A stretch of DNA of 64,000 bases, taken from assembly GCF_002105195.1 (NCBI RefSeq), contig NZ_MUHU01000014.1:62001-126000 (forward strand). The letters run 5' to 3'. This DNA comes from Derxia lacustris (GTDB lineage Bacteria; Pseudomonadota; Gammaproteobacteria; Burkholderiales; Burkholderiaceae_E). Shown here piece by piece: positions 38,916-48,761 of the stretch (its first letter is position 1; each line of letters opens with the position of its first letter). Below the pieces are notes generated by a model. It ran no database searches and was not told where the DNA came from. It saw only the letters and a program-made list of their open reading frames with translations. Position numbers and translations under genes: made by a program.

Positions 38916-40022
38916 TCAGAACGCGTGGCTGATGCCGCCGGCCAGATACATGGACGACCGCACGCCGGCCTTGAGCGCCGTGCCGTTGTCGAGCGCGGCG
39001 CCGCTGGCGTTGAAGCGCTCGTAATCGGCGATGGCGTAGAGCCAGGTGCGCTTGCTCAGGTAGTACTCGGGCACGAAGTAGAACTTCTGCGCCTTCTGGT
39101 CGGTGGCCACGTTGTCGAAGCCGCGCGTGCCGCGGTAGTAGGCAAACGTCAGGTCGAGCGACGGCGTGTACGAATACGTGACGCCGCCCGAGCCAACCGT
39201 GGTCTTCTGCTCGTGATAGGTGGCGGCCGTGCCGTCGATCTTGTTCTGGCTCCAGGTGGCCTTGAACTTGAGCGCATCGAGCTTGTAGACGCCGCCGACG
39301 GTCCAGGCGTCGAGCTTGGCGGCGGTCGGATCCTTGAACTGCGCATAGGCGGCGCGCAGTTGCAGCGAGCTGCCGTCATAGCCGGCGAGCAGGCCGGCCG
39401 ACTTGTTGGCCGAGCTGCTGCCGGTGGCCGATTCGCCAAAGGCGTAATAGCCCATGCCGATCAGACCGTTGCCGGCCTTGTAGACGTACTTGGCGGCGTT
39501 GTCCTGGCGGTCGAGCGAGTTGTTGGCCAGCGTCGCGCCGCTGCCGAAGGTGTTGGCAATCGGATTGCCCGGGCCGGCCAGATAGCCGTAGCGCACATTC
39601 ATGTTGGTGGCGCCGTTGTTGGCCTTGAGCGGATCGGTGACCCACAGCGCCTCGGTCAGCGTCGTCACCTGGCGGCCGATCATCAGCGTGCCGTAGTCGG
39701 CGCTGCTCAGGCCCACATAGGCATTGCGGTCGAACATGCGGCTGCTGCTGGCCTGCGAGCCGGTGTCGATCGAGATGGTCGAGGCCAGGTCGAACACCGT
39801 CTTGAGGCCGCCGCCCAGATCCTCGCTGCCGCGAATGCCCCAGCGCGAGGCCTGCCAGGCGCCCGACTGGATCGCCCGGCCGGCGCCGGTGGCGACGCGG
39901 TTGGTCTGGTTGACATAGGCGGCGTCGGCAAAGCCGAACAGGGTCACGCTGGTCGTCGACTGGGCCATGGCCGAACCGGCCGTGGCGGCGCACAGGGCGG
40001 TGGCGATTGCGAGTTTTTTCAT
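38916..40022 (-). CDS. outer-membrane porin (Gram-negative trimeric porin)
   Basis: A 368-residue porin with a signal peptide cleaved after about residue 20 (MKKLAIATALCAATAGSAMA), then SVTLFGFADAAYV, the WGIRGSEDLGGGLKTVFDL and NAYVGLSSADYGTLMIGRQ signatures of betaproteobacterial porins, alternating beta strands, and a terminal Phe (SHAF) needed for outer-membrane assembly. It is first in the operon with quiC (82-base gap), so it probably admits the hydroaromatic substrate. Its ribosome site is inside a short hairpin (see finding). Confidence 0.9.
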   Translation of the reverse strand: MKKLAIATALCAATAGSAMAQSTTSVTLFGFADAAYVNQTNRVATGAGRAIQSGAWQASRWGIRGSEDLGGGLKTVFDLASTISIDTGSQASSSRMFDRNAYVGLSSADYGTLMIGRQVTTLTEALWVTDPLKANNGATNMNVRYGYLAGPGNPIANTFGSGATLANNSLDRQDNAAKYVYKAGNGLIGMGYYAFGESATGSSSANKSAGLLAGYDGSSLQLRAAYAQFKDPTAAKLDAWTVGGVYKLDALKFKATWSQNKIDGTAATYHEQKTTVGSGGVTYSYTPSLDLTFAYYRGTRGFDNVATDQKAQKFYFVPEYYLSKRTWLYAIADYERFNASGAALDNGTALKAGVRSSMYLAGGISHAF

Positions 40023-40421
40023 CTGTGTCTCCTCGTTGGGGTTCGAGGAGGCTAGGCAGCGCAGATCAAGCGAGGAAGACGGGTTGCGCGATAGGCGCGC
40101 GCAGCCGCTCGCTCACCGCGCGAAACTCGGGTCGCCCCTCATGAGCGCCGGCAGCGCGCTGACGCCGCCCTGCAACGCGCGCAAACCCTGCTCCCAATCG
40201 AGCAGCACTTGCGCCAAAACCGCCAGCCGCAGCCTCGCATGCAGCAGCGCCGACAGGCGCTTGCAACCCGCGGTCATGACAATCGGCTGGGCCGGTGCCG
40301 TTGCGCGGCGCTGGCCTGCCGCTTGCGTCCGCGCCCCGGCTCGACGCCAGCCGGGCGACGCGAACCACTCACCGAAGTCACCAACAATGAGCCTCGCCTT
40401 CAGGCCGCAGGAGCCCCGCCG
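40023..40421. other. 399-base divergent region between porin and RND operon
   Basis: It holds the promoters of both operons. On the porin side GAGGAG is paired within a 7-bp hairpin (40029-40050). On the other side AGGAG (40409-40413) precedes the RND ATG. A 100-codon minus-strand open frame (40066-40368) lacks family features and is taken as chance. Confidence 0.5.
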
Positions 40422-43400
40422 ATGTGGATAGTCCGCGTGGCGCTCGGCCGCCCCTACACCTTTCTCGTGCTCGCCATCCTCATCGTGCTGGGCGGGCTGT
40501 TCACCCTGGCGCGCACCGCCACCGACATCTTTCCGGCGATCCGCATTCCCATCGTCGCGGTGATCTGGCAGTACAGCGGCCTGCCGCCCGACGAGATCGC
40601 CAACCGCGTGGTCGCGACCACCGAGCGCGCGGCCCAGACCACCATCACCGGCATCGAGCACACCGAGTCGCAATCGCTCGGCGGCGTGTCGGTGGTGAAG
40701 TATTTCTTCCAGCCCAATGTGAGTACCGAGCTGGCGGTGGCCCAGATCACGGCGGTGTCGCAGGCGCTGCTGCGCAATGCGCCGCCGGGCACCACGCCGC
40801 CCTTCGTGCTGGCCTATGACGCGTCGACGGTGCCGATCCTGCAACTCGCCTTCGCCAGCAACGAGCTGTCGGAAACCGAGATCTACGACACCGCCAACAC
40901 CCAGGTGCGCACCGGGCTCGCGCCGGTGCCGGGCGCGGCCGTGCCCTTCCCGTTCGGCGGCAAGCAGCGCCAGATCCAGGTCGATCTCGATCCGGCCGCG
41001 CTGCGCGCCCACGGCCTGTCGGCCCAGGACGTGACGGTTGCGCTCGGCAACCAGAACCTCGTGATTCCGGCCGGCACGCAGAAGATCGGCGACCAGGAAC
41101 TCAACGTGCGCCTCAACGCCAGCCCGACCACCGTGGCCGGCCTGAACGAGCTGCCGCTGCGCTACGGCGCCGACGGTCTGGTGCAGCTGCGCGACGTGGC
41201 CAATGTGCGCGACGGCGCCGCGCCCCAGACCAACATCGTGCGGGTCGAGGGCAAGCGCGCGGTGCTGATGAGCATGCTCAAGACCGGCAACGCATCCACG
41301 CTGGCGATCATCGACAAGGTGCATGAGCTGCTGCCCGACATCCAGGCCGGGCTGCCGCGCGACCTGACGATCAAGCTGCTCGGCGACCAGTCGGTCTTCG
41401 TGCGCGCGGCGGTCGACGGCGTGATCCGCGAAGGCATCGTCGCGGCGGCGCTGACCGGGCTGATGATTCTGCTGTTCCTCGGCTCATGGCGCAGCACGCT
41501 CATCATCACGGTGTCGATTCCGCTGTCGGTGCTGGCGTCGATCATCTGCCTGTCGGCGCTCGGCGAGACCATCAACATCATGACGCTGGGCGGACTGGCG
41601 CTGGCGGTCGGCATTTTGGTGGACGACGCCACGGTCGCCATCGAGAACATCAACTGGCATCTGGAGCAGGGCAAGGAGGTGGAGGACGCCATCCTCGACG
41701 GCGCGCACCAGATCGCCACGCCGGCGCTGGTGTCCACGCTGTGCATCTGCATCGTCTTCATCCCGATGTTCTTCCTGACCGGGATTGCGCGCTTTCTGTT
41801 TGTGCCGCTGGCCGAGGCGGTGGTGTTCGCGATGCTGGCGTCCTACCTGCTGTCGCGCACGCTGATCCCCACGCTCGCCAAGTACTGGCTGCGCATGCAC
41901 GACCCGCTTGCGCATGAGAACCCGCGCGGCGTGTTCCAGCGCTTCCAGCACGGTTTCGAGCTGCGCTTTGCGCGGCTGCGCGACGGCTATCACCGGCTGC
42001 TGGAGGCGGCGCTGCGCGGGCCGTGGCGGTTTGCGGCGGGGTTCGCGCTGGTCATCACGCTCGGGCTGGCGCTGCTGCCGCTGCTGGGCCGCGACTTCTT
42101 CCCGGCGGTGGATGCGGGCCAGATCAAGCTGCACATCCGCGCGCCGAGCGGCACCCGCATCGAGACCACGGCCCAGCTCTGCGACCGCATCGAGGCGGTC
42201 ATCCGCGAGGTGGTGCCCGAGGCCGAGCGCGCCGGCATCGTCGACAACCTGGGCCTGCCCTACAGCGGCATCAACCTCACCTATGCCAGCTCGGCGCCGA
42301 TCGGCCCGGGCGATGCCGACATTCTGGTGGCGCTCAACGAAGGCCACCGGCCGACCGCCGACTACATCCGCACCCTGCGCGACCGGCTGCCGGGCGAATT
42401 CCCGGGCGTGAGCTTTGCCTTCCTGCCGGCCGACATCGTCAGCCAGATTCTCAACTTCGGCCTGCCGGCGCCCTTCGATGTGCAGATCACCGGCTTCAAC
42501 GTCGCCGGCAATCTGGCCTGGGCCGGCAAGCTGCTGGAGCGCATCCGGCAGGTGCCGGGCGCGGTCGATGTGCGCATCCATCAGGCCTTCGACTATCCGC
42601 AGATCAATGTGGACGTGGACCGCGCCAATGCGATGAAGCTGGGCCTGCAACAGCGCGACATCGCCAGCAATCTGCTGGTGTCGCTGTCGGGCAGCTTCCA
42701 GACCAATCCGGGTTTCTGGCTCGATCCGCGCACCGGCATCCAGTACAGCGTGGCCACGCAGACGCCGCAGCCGCGCATGCAGTCGCTCGACGATCTGGCC
42801 ACGCTGCCGGTCACGGCCGCCAGCGGCAACGCCCCGCCGCAGGTGCTGGCCAATGTGGCCAGCTTCAAGCGCAGCGCCGGGCCGGCGGTGGTGAGCCACT
42901 ACAACGCGATGCCCACGCTCGACATCTACGGCGCGGTGCAGGACAGCGATCTGGGCGCGGTGGCCGACCGCCTCGCCGCGCTGGTGGCCGAGGCCAAGAA
43001 GGACCTGCCCAAGGGCTCGTCGGTGAATGTGCGCGGCCAGATCCAGACCATGAACAGCTCGTTCAACGGCCTGCTGCTGGGGCTGGCGGGCGCGGTGGTG
43101 CTGGTCTATCTGCTCATCGTCGTCAACTTCCAGAGCTGGCTCGATCCGCTGGTCATCATCAGCGCGCTGCCGGCGGCGCTGGGCGGCATCGTGGTGATGC
43201 TGTTCATCACCCACACCACGGTGAGCGTGCCGGCGCTGACCGGCGCAATCATGTGCATGGGCGTGGCCACGGCCAACAGCATTCTGGTGGTGAGCTTTGC
43301 GCGCGAGCGGCTGAACCACGGCGAGTCCGCCTTCACCGCCGCGCTCGAAGCGGGCTTCACGCGCTTCCGCCCGGTGCTGATGACGGCGCTTGCCATGGTC

Positions 43401-43598
43401 ATCGGCATGCTGCCGATGGCGCTCGGTTTCGGCGAAGGCGGCGAGCAGAACGCGCCGCTCGGCCGCGCGGTCGTCGGCGGCCTGCTGGCCGCGACGGTGG
43501 CCACGCTGTTCTTCGTCCCGGTTGTCTTTTCCCTCGTGCACGGCCGCGCCGACCGGGGCCGGGCTGCGCCCGGCTTCGCGGCGACGGTCGGGAGCTGA
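40422..43598 (+). CDS. RND efflux transporter, inner-membrane permease
   Basis: A 1058-residue resistance-nodulation-division pump of the AcrB fold: 12 membrane helices in two halves and two large periplasmic loops. Proton-relay Asp pair D-D is in GGLALAVGILVDDATVAIENI of TM4, and PRDLTIKLLGDQSVFVRAAVDG and ALPAALGGIVVM fall where expected. It exchanges protons for a drug, metabolite or aromatic compound. The ATG at 40422 (MWIVRVALGRPYTF) follows AGGAG by eight bases. The gene order permease-adaptor-outer membrane factor differs from the common adaptor-first order. Substrate unknown; aromatic acids or phenols are plausible. Confidence 0.92.
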   Translation: MWIVRVALGRPYTFLVLAILIVLGGLFTLARTATDIFPAIRIPIVAVIWQYSGLPPDEIANRVVATTERAAQTTITGIEHTESQSLGGVSVVKYFFQPNVSTELAVAQITAVSQALLRNAPPGTTPPFVLAYDASTVPILQLAFASNELSETEIYDTANTQVRTGLAPVPGAAVPFPFGGKQRQIQVDLDPAALRAHGLSAQDVTVALGNQNLVIPAGTQKIGDQELNVRLNASPTTVAGLNELPLRYGADGLVQLRDVANVRDGAAPQTNIVRVEGKRAVLMSMLKTGNASTLAIIDKVHELLPDIQAGLPRDLTIKLLGDQSVFVRAAVDGVIREGIVAAALTGLMILLFLGSWRSTLIITVSIPLSVLASIICLSALGETINIMTLGGLALAVGILVDDATVAIENINWHLEQGKEVEDAILDGAHQIATPALVSTLCICIVFIPMFFLTGIARFLFVPLAEAVVFAMLASYLLSRTLIPTLAKYWLRMHDPLAHENPRGVFQRFQHGFELRFARLRDGYHRLLEAALRGPWRFAAGFALVITLGLALLPLLGRDFFPAVDAGQIKLHIRAPSGTRIETTAQLCDRIEAVIREVVPEAERAGIVDNLGLPYSGINLTYASSAPIGPGDADILVALNEGHRPTADYIRTLRDRLPGEFPGVSFAFLPADIVSQILNFGLPAPFDVQITGFNVAGNLAWAGKLLERIRQVPGAVDVRIHQAFDYPQINVDVDRANAMKLGLQQRDIASNLLVSLSGSFQTNPGFWLDPRTGIQYSVATQTPQPRMQSLDDLATLPVTAASGNAPPQVLANVASFKRSAGPAVVSHYNAMPTLDIYGAVQDSDLGAVADRLAALVAEAKKDLPKGSSVNVRGQIQTMNSSFNGLLLGLAGAVVLVYLLIVVNFQSWLDPLVIISALPAALGGIVVMLFITHTTVSVPALTGAIMCMGVATANSILVVSFARERLNHGESAFTAALEAGFTRFRPVLMTALAMVIGMLPMALGFGEGGEQNAPLGRAVVGGLLAATVATLFFVPVVFSLVHGRADRGRAAPGFAATVGS

Positions 43599-43601
43599 TC
43601 C

Positions 43602-44798
43602 ATGCCTTCGCTTCATTTTTCTTCCCGGCGGCCGACGGCGCGCCGCCATGCCGGCAGCGCGCTGCCGGTCATCGTCGTGGCGCTGGCTATCGTGGGGCTG
43701 GTCGGCTGGCGGCTGGCCGGCCGCGCCGAGGCCGAGACCGCACTGCGCGAGCGCACGACCGCGCTGGCGCTGCCGGTGGTGAGCGTGATCGCGCCCAAGG
43801 CAGCGACCGGCGCCGATGAATTCACCCTGCCGGGCAATGTGCGCGCCTGGGACGAGGCGCCGATCCATGCGCGCACCAGCGGCTATCTCAAGCGCTGGCT
43901 GGTCGACATCGGCACGCCGGTCAAGGCCGGCGAGCTGCTGGCCGAGATCGATGCGCCCGAGGTCGACCAGCAGCTGCGCCAGGCCGAGGCCGATCTGGCC
44001 ACGGCCGAGGCCAACGCAAAGATCGCCGCCGGCACCGCCGAGCGCTATCGCACGCTGCTGGCGAGCAGGTCGGTCGCGCCGCAGGAGGCCGAGGACCGCT
44101 TTGGCGAGGCCACGGCGCGCGCGGCGGCGGCCAACTCGGCGCGCGCCAATGTGCAGCGGCTGCGCGAGATCGCCGGCTTCAAGCGGGTGCTGGCGCCGTT
44201 TGCCGGCACGGTGACGGCGCGCAATGCCGAGACCGGCGCGCTGATCTCGGCCGGCGCCGGCGAACCGCTGTTCCGCATCGCCTCGACCCGCAAGCTGCGC
44301 GTGTATGTGCAGGTGCCCGAGTCGCTGGCCGGCGGCATCAAGGTCGGCCAGACCGCCGACGTGCTGGTCGCGGGCGCGGCCCACACCGGCTGGCCGGCGC
44401 GCATCGCGAGCACGGCGACGGCGATCGCGCCCGGCTCGCGCACGCTGCTGACGCAGCTCGACCTGGACAACGCCTCGGGCGCGGTGCTGCCGGGCGCGTT
44501 TGCCGAGGTGCGCTTCAAGCTGCCGGCGCGGCCCGATGTGCTGCGGCTGCCGACCAATGCGCTGCTGTTTCGCGCCGACGGGCTGAACGTGGCGGTGGTC
44601 GATGCGCAGGAGCGGATCGCGCTGCGCCAGGTGGTGGCCGGGCGCGATTTCGGCAAGGAGATCGAGATCGTCGCCGGGCTGGCGCCGACCGACCGCGTGG
44701 TGCTCAATCCGTCCGACTCGGCGGCCAACGGCGTGGCGGTGCGGGTGGCCGTGCCGGCCGATGCGCCGGCCGACGCCGCCAAGGGCGCAGCCAAGTGA
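43602..44798 (+). CDS. RND efflux periplasmic adaptor subunit
   Basis: A 398-residue membrane-fusion protein. A signal anchor lies at about 20-38 (LPVIVVALAIVGLVGW). The split lipoyl domain is GNVRAWDEAPIHARTSGYLKRWLVDIGTPVKAGELLAEID paired with FKRVLAPFAGTVTARNAETG, with a helical hairpin between (about 115-175), then beta-barrel and membrane-proximal domains. It joins permease and outer-membrane channel. It starts three bases after the permease stop and overlaps the next gene, so the pump is one operon. Confidence 0.92.
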   Translation: MPSLHFSSRRPTARRHAGSALPVIVVALAIVGLVGWRLAGRAEAETALRERTTALALPVVSVIAPKAATGADEFTLPGNVRAWDEAPIHARTSGYLKRWLVDIGTPVKAGELLAEIDAPEVDQQLRQAEADLATAEANAKIAAGTAERYRTLLASRSVAPQEAEDRFGEATARAAAANSARANVQRLREIAGFKRVLAPFAGTVTARNAETGALISAGAGEPLFRIASTRKLRVYVQVPESLAGGIKVGQTADVLVAGAAHTGWPARIASTATAIAPGSRTLLTQLDLDNASGAVLPGAFAEVRFKLPARPDVLRLPTNALLFRADGLNVAVVDAQERIALRQVVAGRDFGKEIEIVAGLAPTDRVVLNPSDSAANGVAVRVAVPADAPADAAKGAAK

Positions 44799-46204
44799 AG
44801 CCGGCAGCACTGCTGCTCGGGCTGGCCTGCGCCGTGGCCGGATGCAGTCTGGCGCCCGACTACAAGCGCCCGGCCGTCGCCACGCCGGCGGCCTTCTCCG
44901 GCGCCAGCGCGCCCGATGGCTGGAAGCTGGCCGAGCCGGCCGACAGCCTCGACCCCGACGCGTGGTGGACGCGCTTCAACGATCCGCTGCTCGATGCGCT
45001 CGAAGCGCGCGTGACGGTCGGCAACCAGAACCTGGCCGCCGCCGTGGCGCGCTACGACCAGAGCCGCGCGCTCGCCGGCATTGCGCGCGCCGCGACGCTG
45101 CCGAGCCTGAATCTCAACGCCTCGGCGAGCCGCGCGCGCACTTCCGAGAACGCGCCGCGCCGCGCGACCCGGCTGGTCAACGACGATCTGGTGCTCGGCA
45201 TCAGCCTGGGCTATGAGATCGACGTGTGGGGCCGGGTGCGCAATGCGGTCGCGGCCGGCGATGCGCGCATGCAGGCCAGCGCCGCCGACCTCGACACGCT
45301 GCGGCTCGGCCTGCGCGCCGAGCTGGCCGCCAACTATTTTTCGCTGCGCGGCCAGGAGCAGACCCGGCGCGTGCTCGAAACCTCGCTCGCCGCCTTTGCC
45401 GATGCGCTCGCGCTGGCCGAGCGCCGCCACGCCGGCGGTCTGGTCACCGAGCTGGATGTGAATCAGGCGCGGCTGCAAGTCGAGAACACGCGCGCCACGC
45501 TGGCCGAGCTGCGGCTGCATTCGGCGCAATTGCGCAATGCGATCGCGCTGCTGGTCGGCGAGCCGGCGCCCGGCTTTGCGCTGGCCGACGGCGCGCTGCC
45601 GGCCGCGCCACCGCCGGTGCAGCCGGGTCAGCCGTCGGCGCTGCTGGAGCGCCGGCCCGACGTGGCCGCCGCCGAGCGCCGGGTGTTCGCGAGCAATGCC
45701 GACATCGGCGTGGCGCGCGCGGCATGGTTCCCGACGTTCAGCCTCGGTGCGGCGCTCGGCAGCGAGGCCACGCGCGGCGCTGACTGGCTGCTGGCGCCGA
45801 GCCGCTTCTGGTCGCTGGGGCCGGCGGCGGCGTTCAATCTGTTCGACAACGGCCGCATCGCCGGCAATGTGGCGGCCGCGCGCGCCGCGCATGAAGAAGC
45901 CTCGGCCAACTACCGCCAGACCGTGCTGGTGGCCTGGCGCGAAGCCGAGGACAGCCTGGCCGCGATCCGCGAACTGGCCGACGAAGCGGCGCATCAGCAG
46001 GCCGCCGAGGACGCCGCGCAGCGCGCCTTCGAGCAGGCGCGCCGGCAGTACGAGGGCGGGCTGGTCACCTTTCTGCCGGTGGCCAATGCGCAGGCGGCGC
46101 TGGCCCAGGCGCAGCAGGCCGGCATCGGGCTCAAGGTGGCGGAGCTGTCGGCGCGGGTGCAGCTGATCCGCGCGCTCGGCGGCGGCTGGCGCGCGGCGGA
46201 GTGA
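44795..46204 (+). CDS. RND efflux outer-membrane factor, NodT-type lipoprotein
   Basis: A 469-residue TolC-family channel. A lipoprotein signal ends at CAVAGC, so Cys17 is the likely lipidated residue, followed by SLAPDYKRPAV, the NodT hallmark. Two repeats of coiled helices follow, with ERRPDVAAAERRVFASNADIGVARAAWFPTFSL in the second. Translation begins at a GTG (44795) that overlaps the adaptor's stop. It completes the tripartite pump. Confidence 0.92.
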   Translation: MKPAALLLGLACAVAGCSLAPDYKRPAVATPAAFSGASAPDGWKLAEPADSLDPDAWWTRFNDPLLDALEARVTVGNQNLAAAVARYDQSRALAGIARAATLPSLNLNASASRARTSENAPRRATRLVNDDLVLGISLGYEIDVWGRVRNAVAAGDARMQASAADLDTLRLGLRAELAANYFSLRGQEQTRRVLETSLAAFADALALAERRHAGGLVTELDVNQARLQVENTRATLAELRLHSAQLRNAIALLVGEPAPGFALADGALPAAPPPVQPGQPSALLERRPDVAAAERRVFASNADIGVARAAWFPTFSLGAALGSEATRGADWLLAPSRFWSLGPAAAFNLFDNGRIAGNVAAARAAHEEASANYRQTVLVAWREAEDSLAAIRELADEAAHQQAAEDAAQRAFEQARRQYEGGLVTFLPVANAQAALAQAQQAGIGLKVAELSARVQLIRALGGGWRAAE

Positions 46205-46272
46205 CGGCGGAGTGACGGCGGCAGGCGGCTCCGGCGGCTGACGCCGCCCGACGCACTTGCCGCCGCACGCAG

Positions 46273-48570
46273 TTACCGCGCCGCCACGCCCTCGCCGGCC
46301 GGCAGCCGACGTTCATCCAGCCGCACGCGGGTGGTGAGGATGTCGGTCAGCGCATCGCGGCCGACGGCGATGCCAAGCTCGCCGCCCGGCAGCAGCCAGT
46401 CGCCGCGCGCCACATCGAAGCGCGCCAGCAGCCGCGGATCGACCTCGATGCGCACCCGCCGCCGCTCGCCGGGCGCGAGCGCCACCTTGTCGAAGCCGAC
46501 CAGCCGCCGGCCGCGCCGCCCGCCGGCATCGAGCGCATAGACCTGCACCACCTCGCTGCCGGCGCGCGTGCCGAGGTTGCTCACCTCCACGCTTACCGCG
46601 AGCCGGTCGCCGCCCTCGGCGCGCGGGCCGTCATAGCCGAAGCGCGTGTACGACAGCCCATGGCCAAACGCGAACAGCGGCCGCGTGCCGAGCGCCGCAT
46701 GACGCCGGTAGCCCACGTCGGCGCCCTCGCTGTAATCGACCGTGAAGCGCGCGCCGGCCGGCGCATCGGGCGGCGGCAGCGGCCCGCGCGGCGTCTGCGC
46801 CAGCCCGTCCGGAAAACTCACCGGCAGCCGGCCCGACGGGTTGACCGCGCCGGTCAGCACATCGGCAATCGCCGCGCCGCCCTCGGCGCCCGCATACCAG
46901 GCCGCGACGATGGCGCCGACGCGGTCGCGCCACGGCAGCGCGATCGGGCCGCCGGTCTCCAGCACGACCACGGTGTTTGGGTTGGCCGCCGCGACCGCCT
47001 CGACCAGCGCGTCCTGGCCGTCGGGCAGGCTCAGGTCGGGCGCGTCGATGGCCTCGATCATCCATTGCTCGACGAACACGACGGCCACGTCGGCCGTGCG
47101 TGCAAGCGCTGCCGCCTGCGCCGGATAACGGCCGTTGTCGAACACCACGCTCGCGCCCGGCAGCCGCTCGCGCAGCGCGCGGAACGGCGACGACGGGTGA
47201 TAGACGATGCGGCTCCAGGCCTGCATCCAGCTGTCGCCCTGGCCGACCGGCACCACCGCCGCCGGCCCGCCCCAGGGCAGCACCTGGGACGAGCCGCCGC
47301 CCGAGATCACGCCCACGTCGGCATGCGCGCCGATGACCGCGATGCGCTTGCGCTCGGCGCCGAGCGGCAGCAGGCCGGCGCGGTTGGCGAGCAGCACGAT
47401 GCCCTCGGCAGCCACGTTGCGCGCGATGCGGGCATGGGCCGCGCGGTCGATGGCGCCGGCCGGCGCCGCGCCGGTCGAGGCGCCGTCGAACAGCCCGACG
47501 GCGAACATCGAGCGCAGCACCCGCCGCGCCATGTCGCCGACCCGCTCGCGCGTCACGCGGCCCGACTCCACCGCCGCCTTGAGCGGCGCGCCGAAGAACA
47601 CCTCGGCATCGAGCTGCTCGCCCGATTCCTGGTCGAGGCCGTGGGTCGCGTCGTCGACCGAATGCACCGCGCCCCAGTCCGACATGACCCAGCCGCGATA
47701 GCCCCAGTCGCGCTTGAGCACGCGGTTGAGCAGGTGGTCGTTGCCGCAGGCGTGCGCGCCGTTGACCAGGTTGTAGCCGCACATCACCGCGCCGGGCCGG
47801 CCGCGCTCGATGGCGAACTGGAACGCGAGCAGGTCGGATTCGCGGTGCGCCGCCTCGTCGATGCGCGCATCGACCGACTCGCGCCGCGACTCCTGCGCAT
47901 TGAGCGAGAAGTGCTTGACGGTCGAGATCACGCGCTCGGACTGGATGCCGCGGATCGACTCGCCGGCCAGCGTGCCGGCCAGCAGCGCGTCCTCGCCCAG
48001 GTACTCGAAGTTGCGGCCGTTGCGCGGATCGCGCGCCAGATTGACGCCGCCCGCGAGCAGCACGTTGAAGCCCTTGGCGCGCGCCTCGCGGCCGATCATG
48101 GCGCCGCTGTCGAAGGCCAGACGCGGGTTGAAGCTGGCCGCAAGCGCCAGGCTGGCCGGCAGCGCGGTCGCGCCGTCGCCGGGGCGCGCATCGGCCGGAT
48201 TGGCGATGCCGAGGCTGGCGTCGGTTTCCTGCAGGGCCGGGATGCCGAGCCGCGCGATGCCGGGGATGTAGCCAGCCGAGCCGAGCGCACCGGGCGGCTT
48301 GGGCTTGCCGGCGAAGGCTGTGCCCATCGGGCCGTGCAGCAGCGCGATGCGCTCGTCGGGCGTGAGCTTGGCTTCGAGCAGGCGGGCGCGTTCGTCGGGC
48401 GAGAGCTGCGGATCGCGCCAGGGCTGGGCCGGCACCTCGCCGAGCAGCGCCGGCAGCAGCGCGACCAGCAGCAGGCTCGCCAGCAGATAGCGCAGCGGAA
48501 AGCCCTCGGGCAGTGCGCTGGGCAGGGCTTGGTCGAGACGTTGGCGGAAGCGGCGGAGGTGGCGGCGCAT
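46273..48570 (-). CDS. glycoside hydrolase family 3 beta-glucosidase-like protein
   Basis: A 765-residue GH3 enzyme. A membrane-spanning or signal segment lies at about 28-45 (LLASLLLVALLPALLG). The (beta/alpha)8 domain has GVNLARDPRNGRNFEYLGED and VKHFSLNAQE, and the nucleophile Asp is in GWVMSDWGAVHS. The second domain contains VVFVEQWMIEA and LVEAVAAANPNTVVVLETGG; a fibronectin III-like domain closes the protein. It cleaves terminal beta-glucosidic bonds, perhaps of plant glucosides. ATG at 48570 (MRRHLRRFRQRL) is chosen; an earlier in-frame ATG at 48660 lies near the array and lacks support. It is monocistronic and converges with the RND operon. Confidence 0.87.
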   Translation of the reverse strand: MRRHLRRFRQRLDQALPSALPEGFPLRYLLASLLLVALLPALLGEVPAQPWRDPQLSPDERARLLEAKLTPDERIALLHGPMGTAFAGKPKPPGALGSAGYIPGIARLGIPALQETDASLGIANPADARPGDGATALPASLALAASFNPRLAFDSGAMIGREARAKGFNVLLAGGVNLARDPRNGRNFEYLGEDALLAGTLAGESIRGIQSERVISTVKHFSLNAQESRRESVDARIDEAAHRESDLLAFQFAIERGRPGAVMCGYNLVNGAHACGNDHLLNRVLKRDWGYRGWVMSDWGAVHSVDDATHGLDQESGEQLDAEVFFGAPLKAAVESGRVTRERVGDMARRVLRSMFAVGLFDGASTGAAPAGAIDRAAHARIARNVAAEGIVLLANRAGLLPLGAERKRIAVIGAHADVGVISGGGSSQVLPWGGPAAVVPVGQGDSWMQAWSRIVYHPSSPFRALRERLPGASVVFDNGRYPAQAAALARTADVAVVFVEQWMIEAIDAPDLSLPDGQDALVEAVAAANPNTVVVLETGGPIALPWRDRVGAIVAAWYAGAEGGAAIADVLTGAVNPSGRLPVSFPDGLAQTPRGPLPPPDAPAGARFTVDYSEGADVGYRRHAALGTRPLFAFGHGLSYTRFGYDGPRAEGGDRLAVSVEVSNLGTRAGSEVVQVYALDAGGRRGRRLVGFDKVALAPGERRRVRIEVDPRLLARFDVARGDWLLPGGELGIAVGRDALTDILTTRVRLDERRLPAGEGVAAR

Positions 48571-48761
48571 GGGATCGGCGGCTGAGCGGTGGGGAGATGG
48601 CGGCAGGCCGGTGGAAGTTTGCGCGGATGGAAGGGGCAGCGGGTGTTCAGCTTGCGGCAAGGAGGATTGGCACTAACCGACCTCGGTCGGCGCGATTTGG
48701 GGCGGGCGATCGGCCGCTCGTGGGAACGCGCGCATGCCGGGGGCGCGTTGTGGAAGCTCAC

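Noticed and set aside
40066..40368. 100-codon minus-strand open frame between porin and RND genes
   Set aside because: No family features, arginine- and alanine-rich composition typical of chance frames in GC-rich DNA, and no ribosome site.
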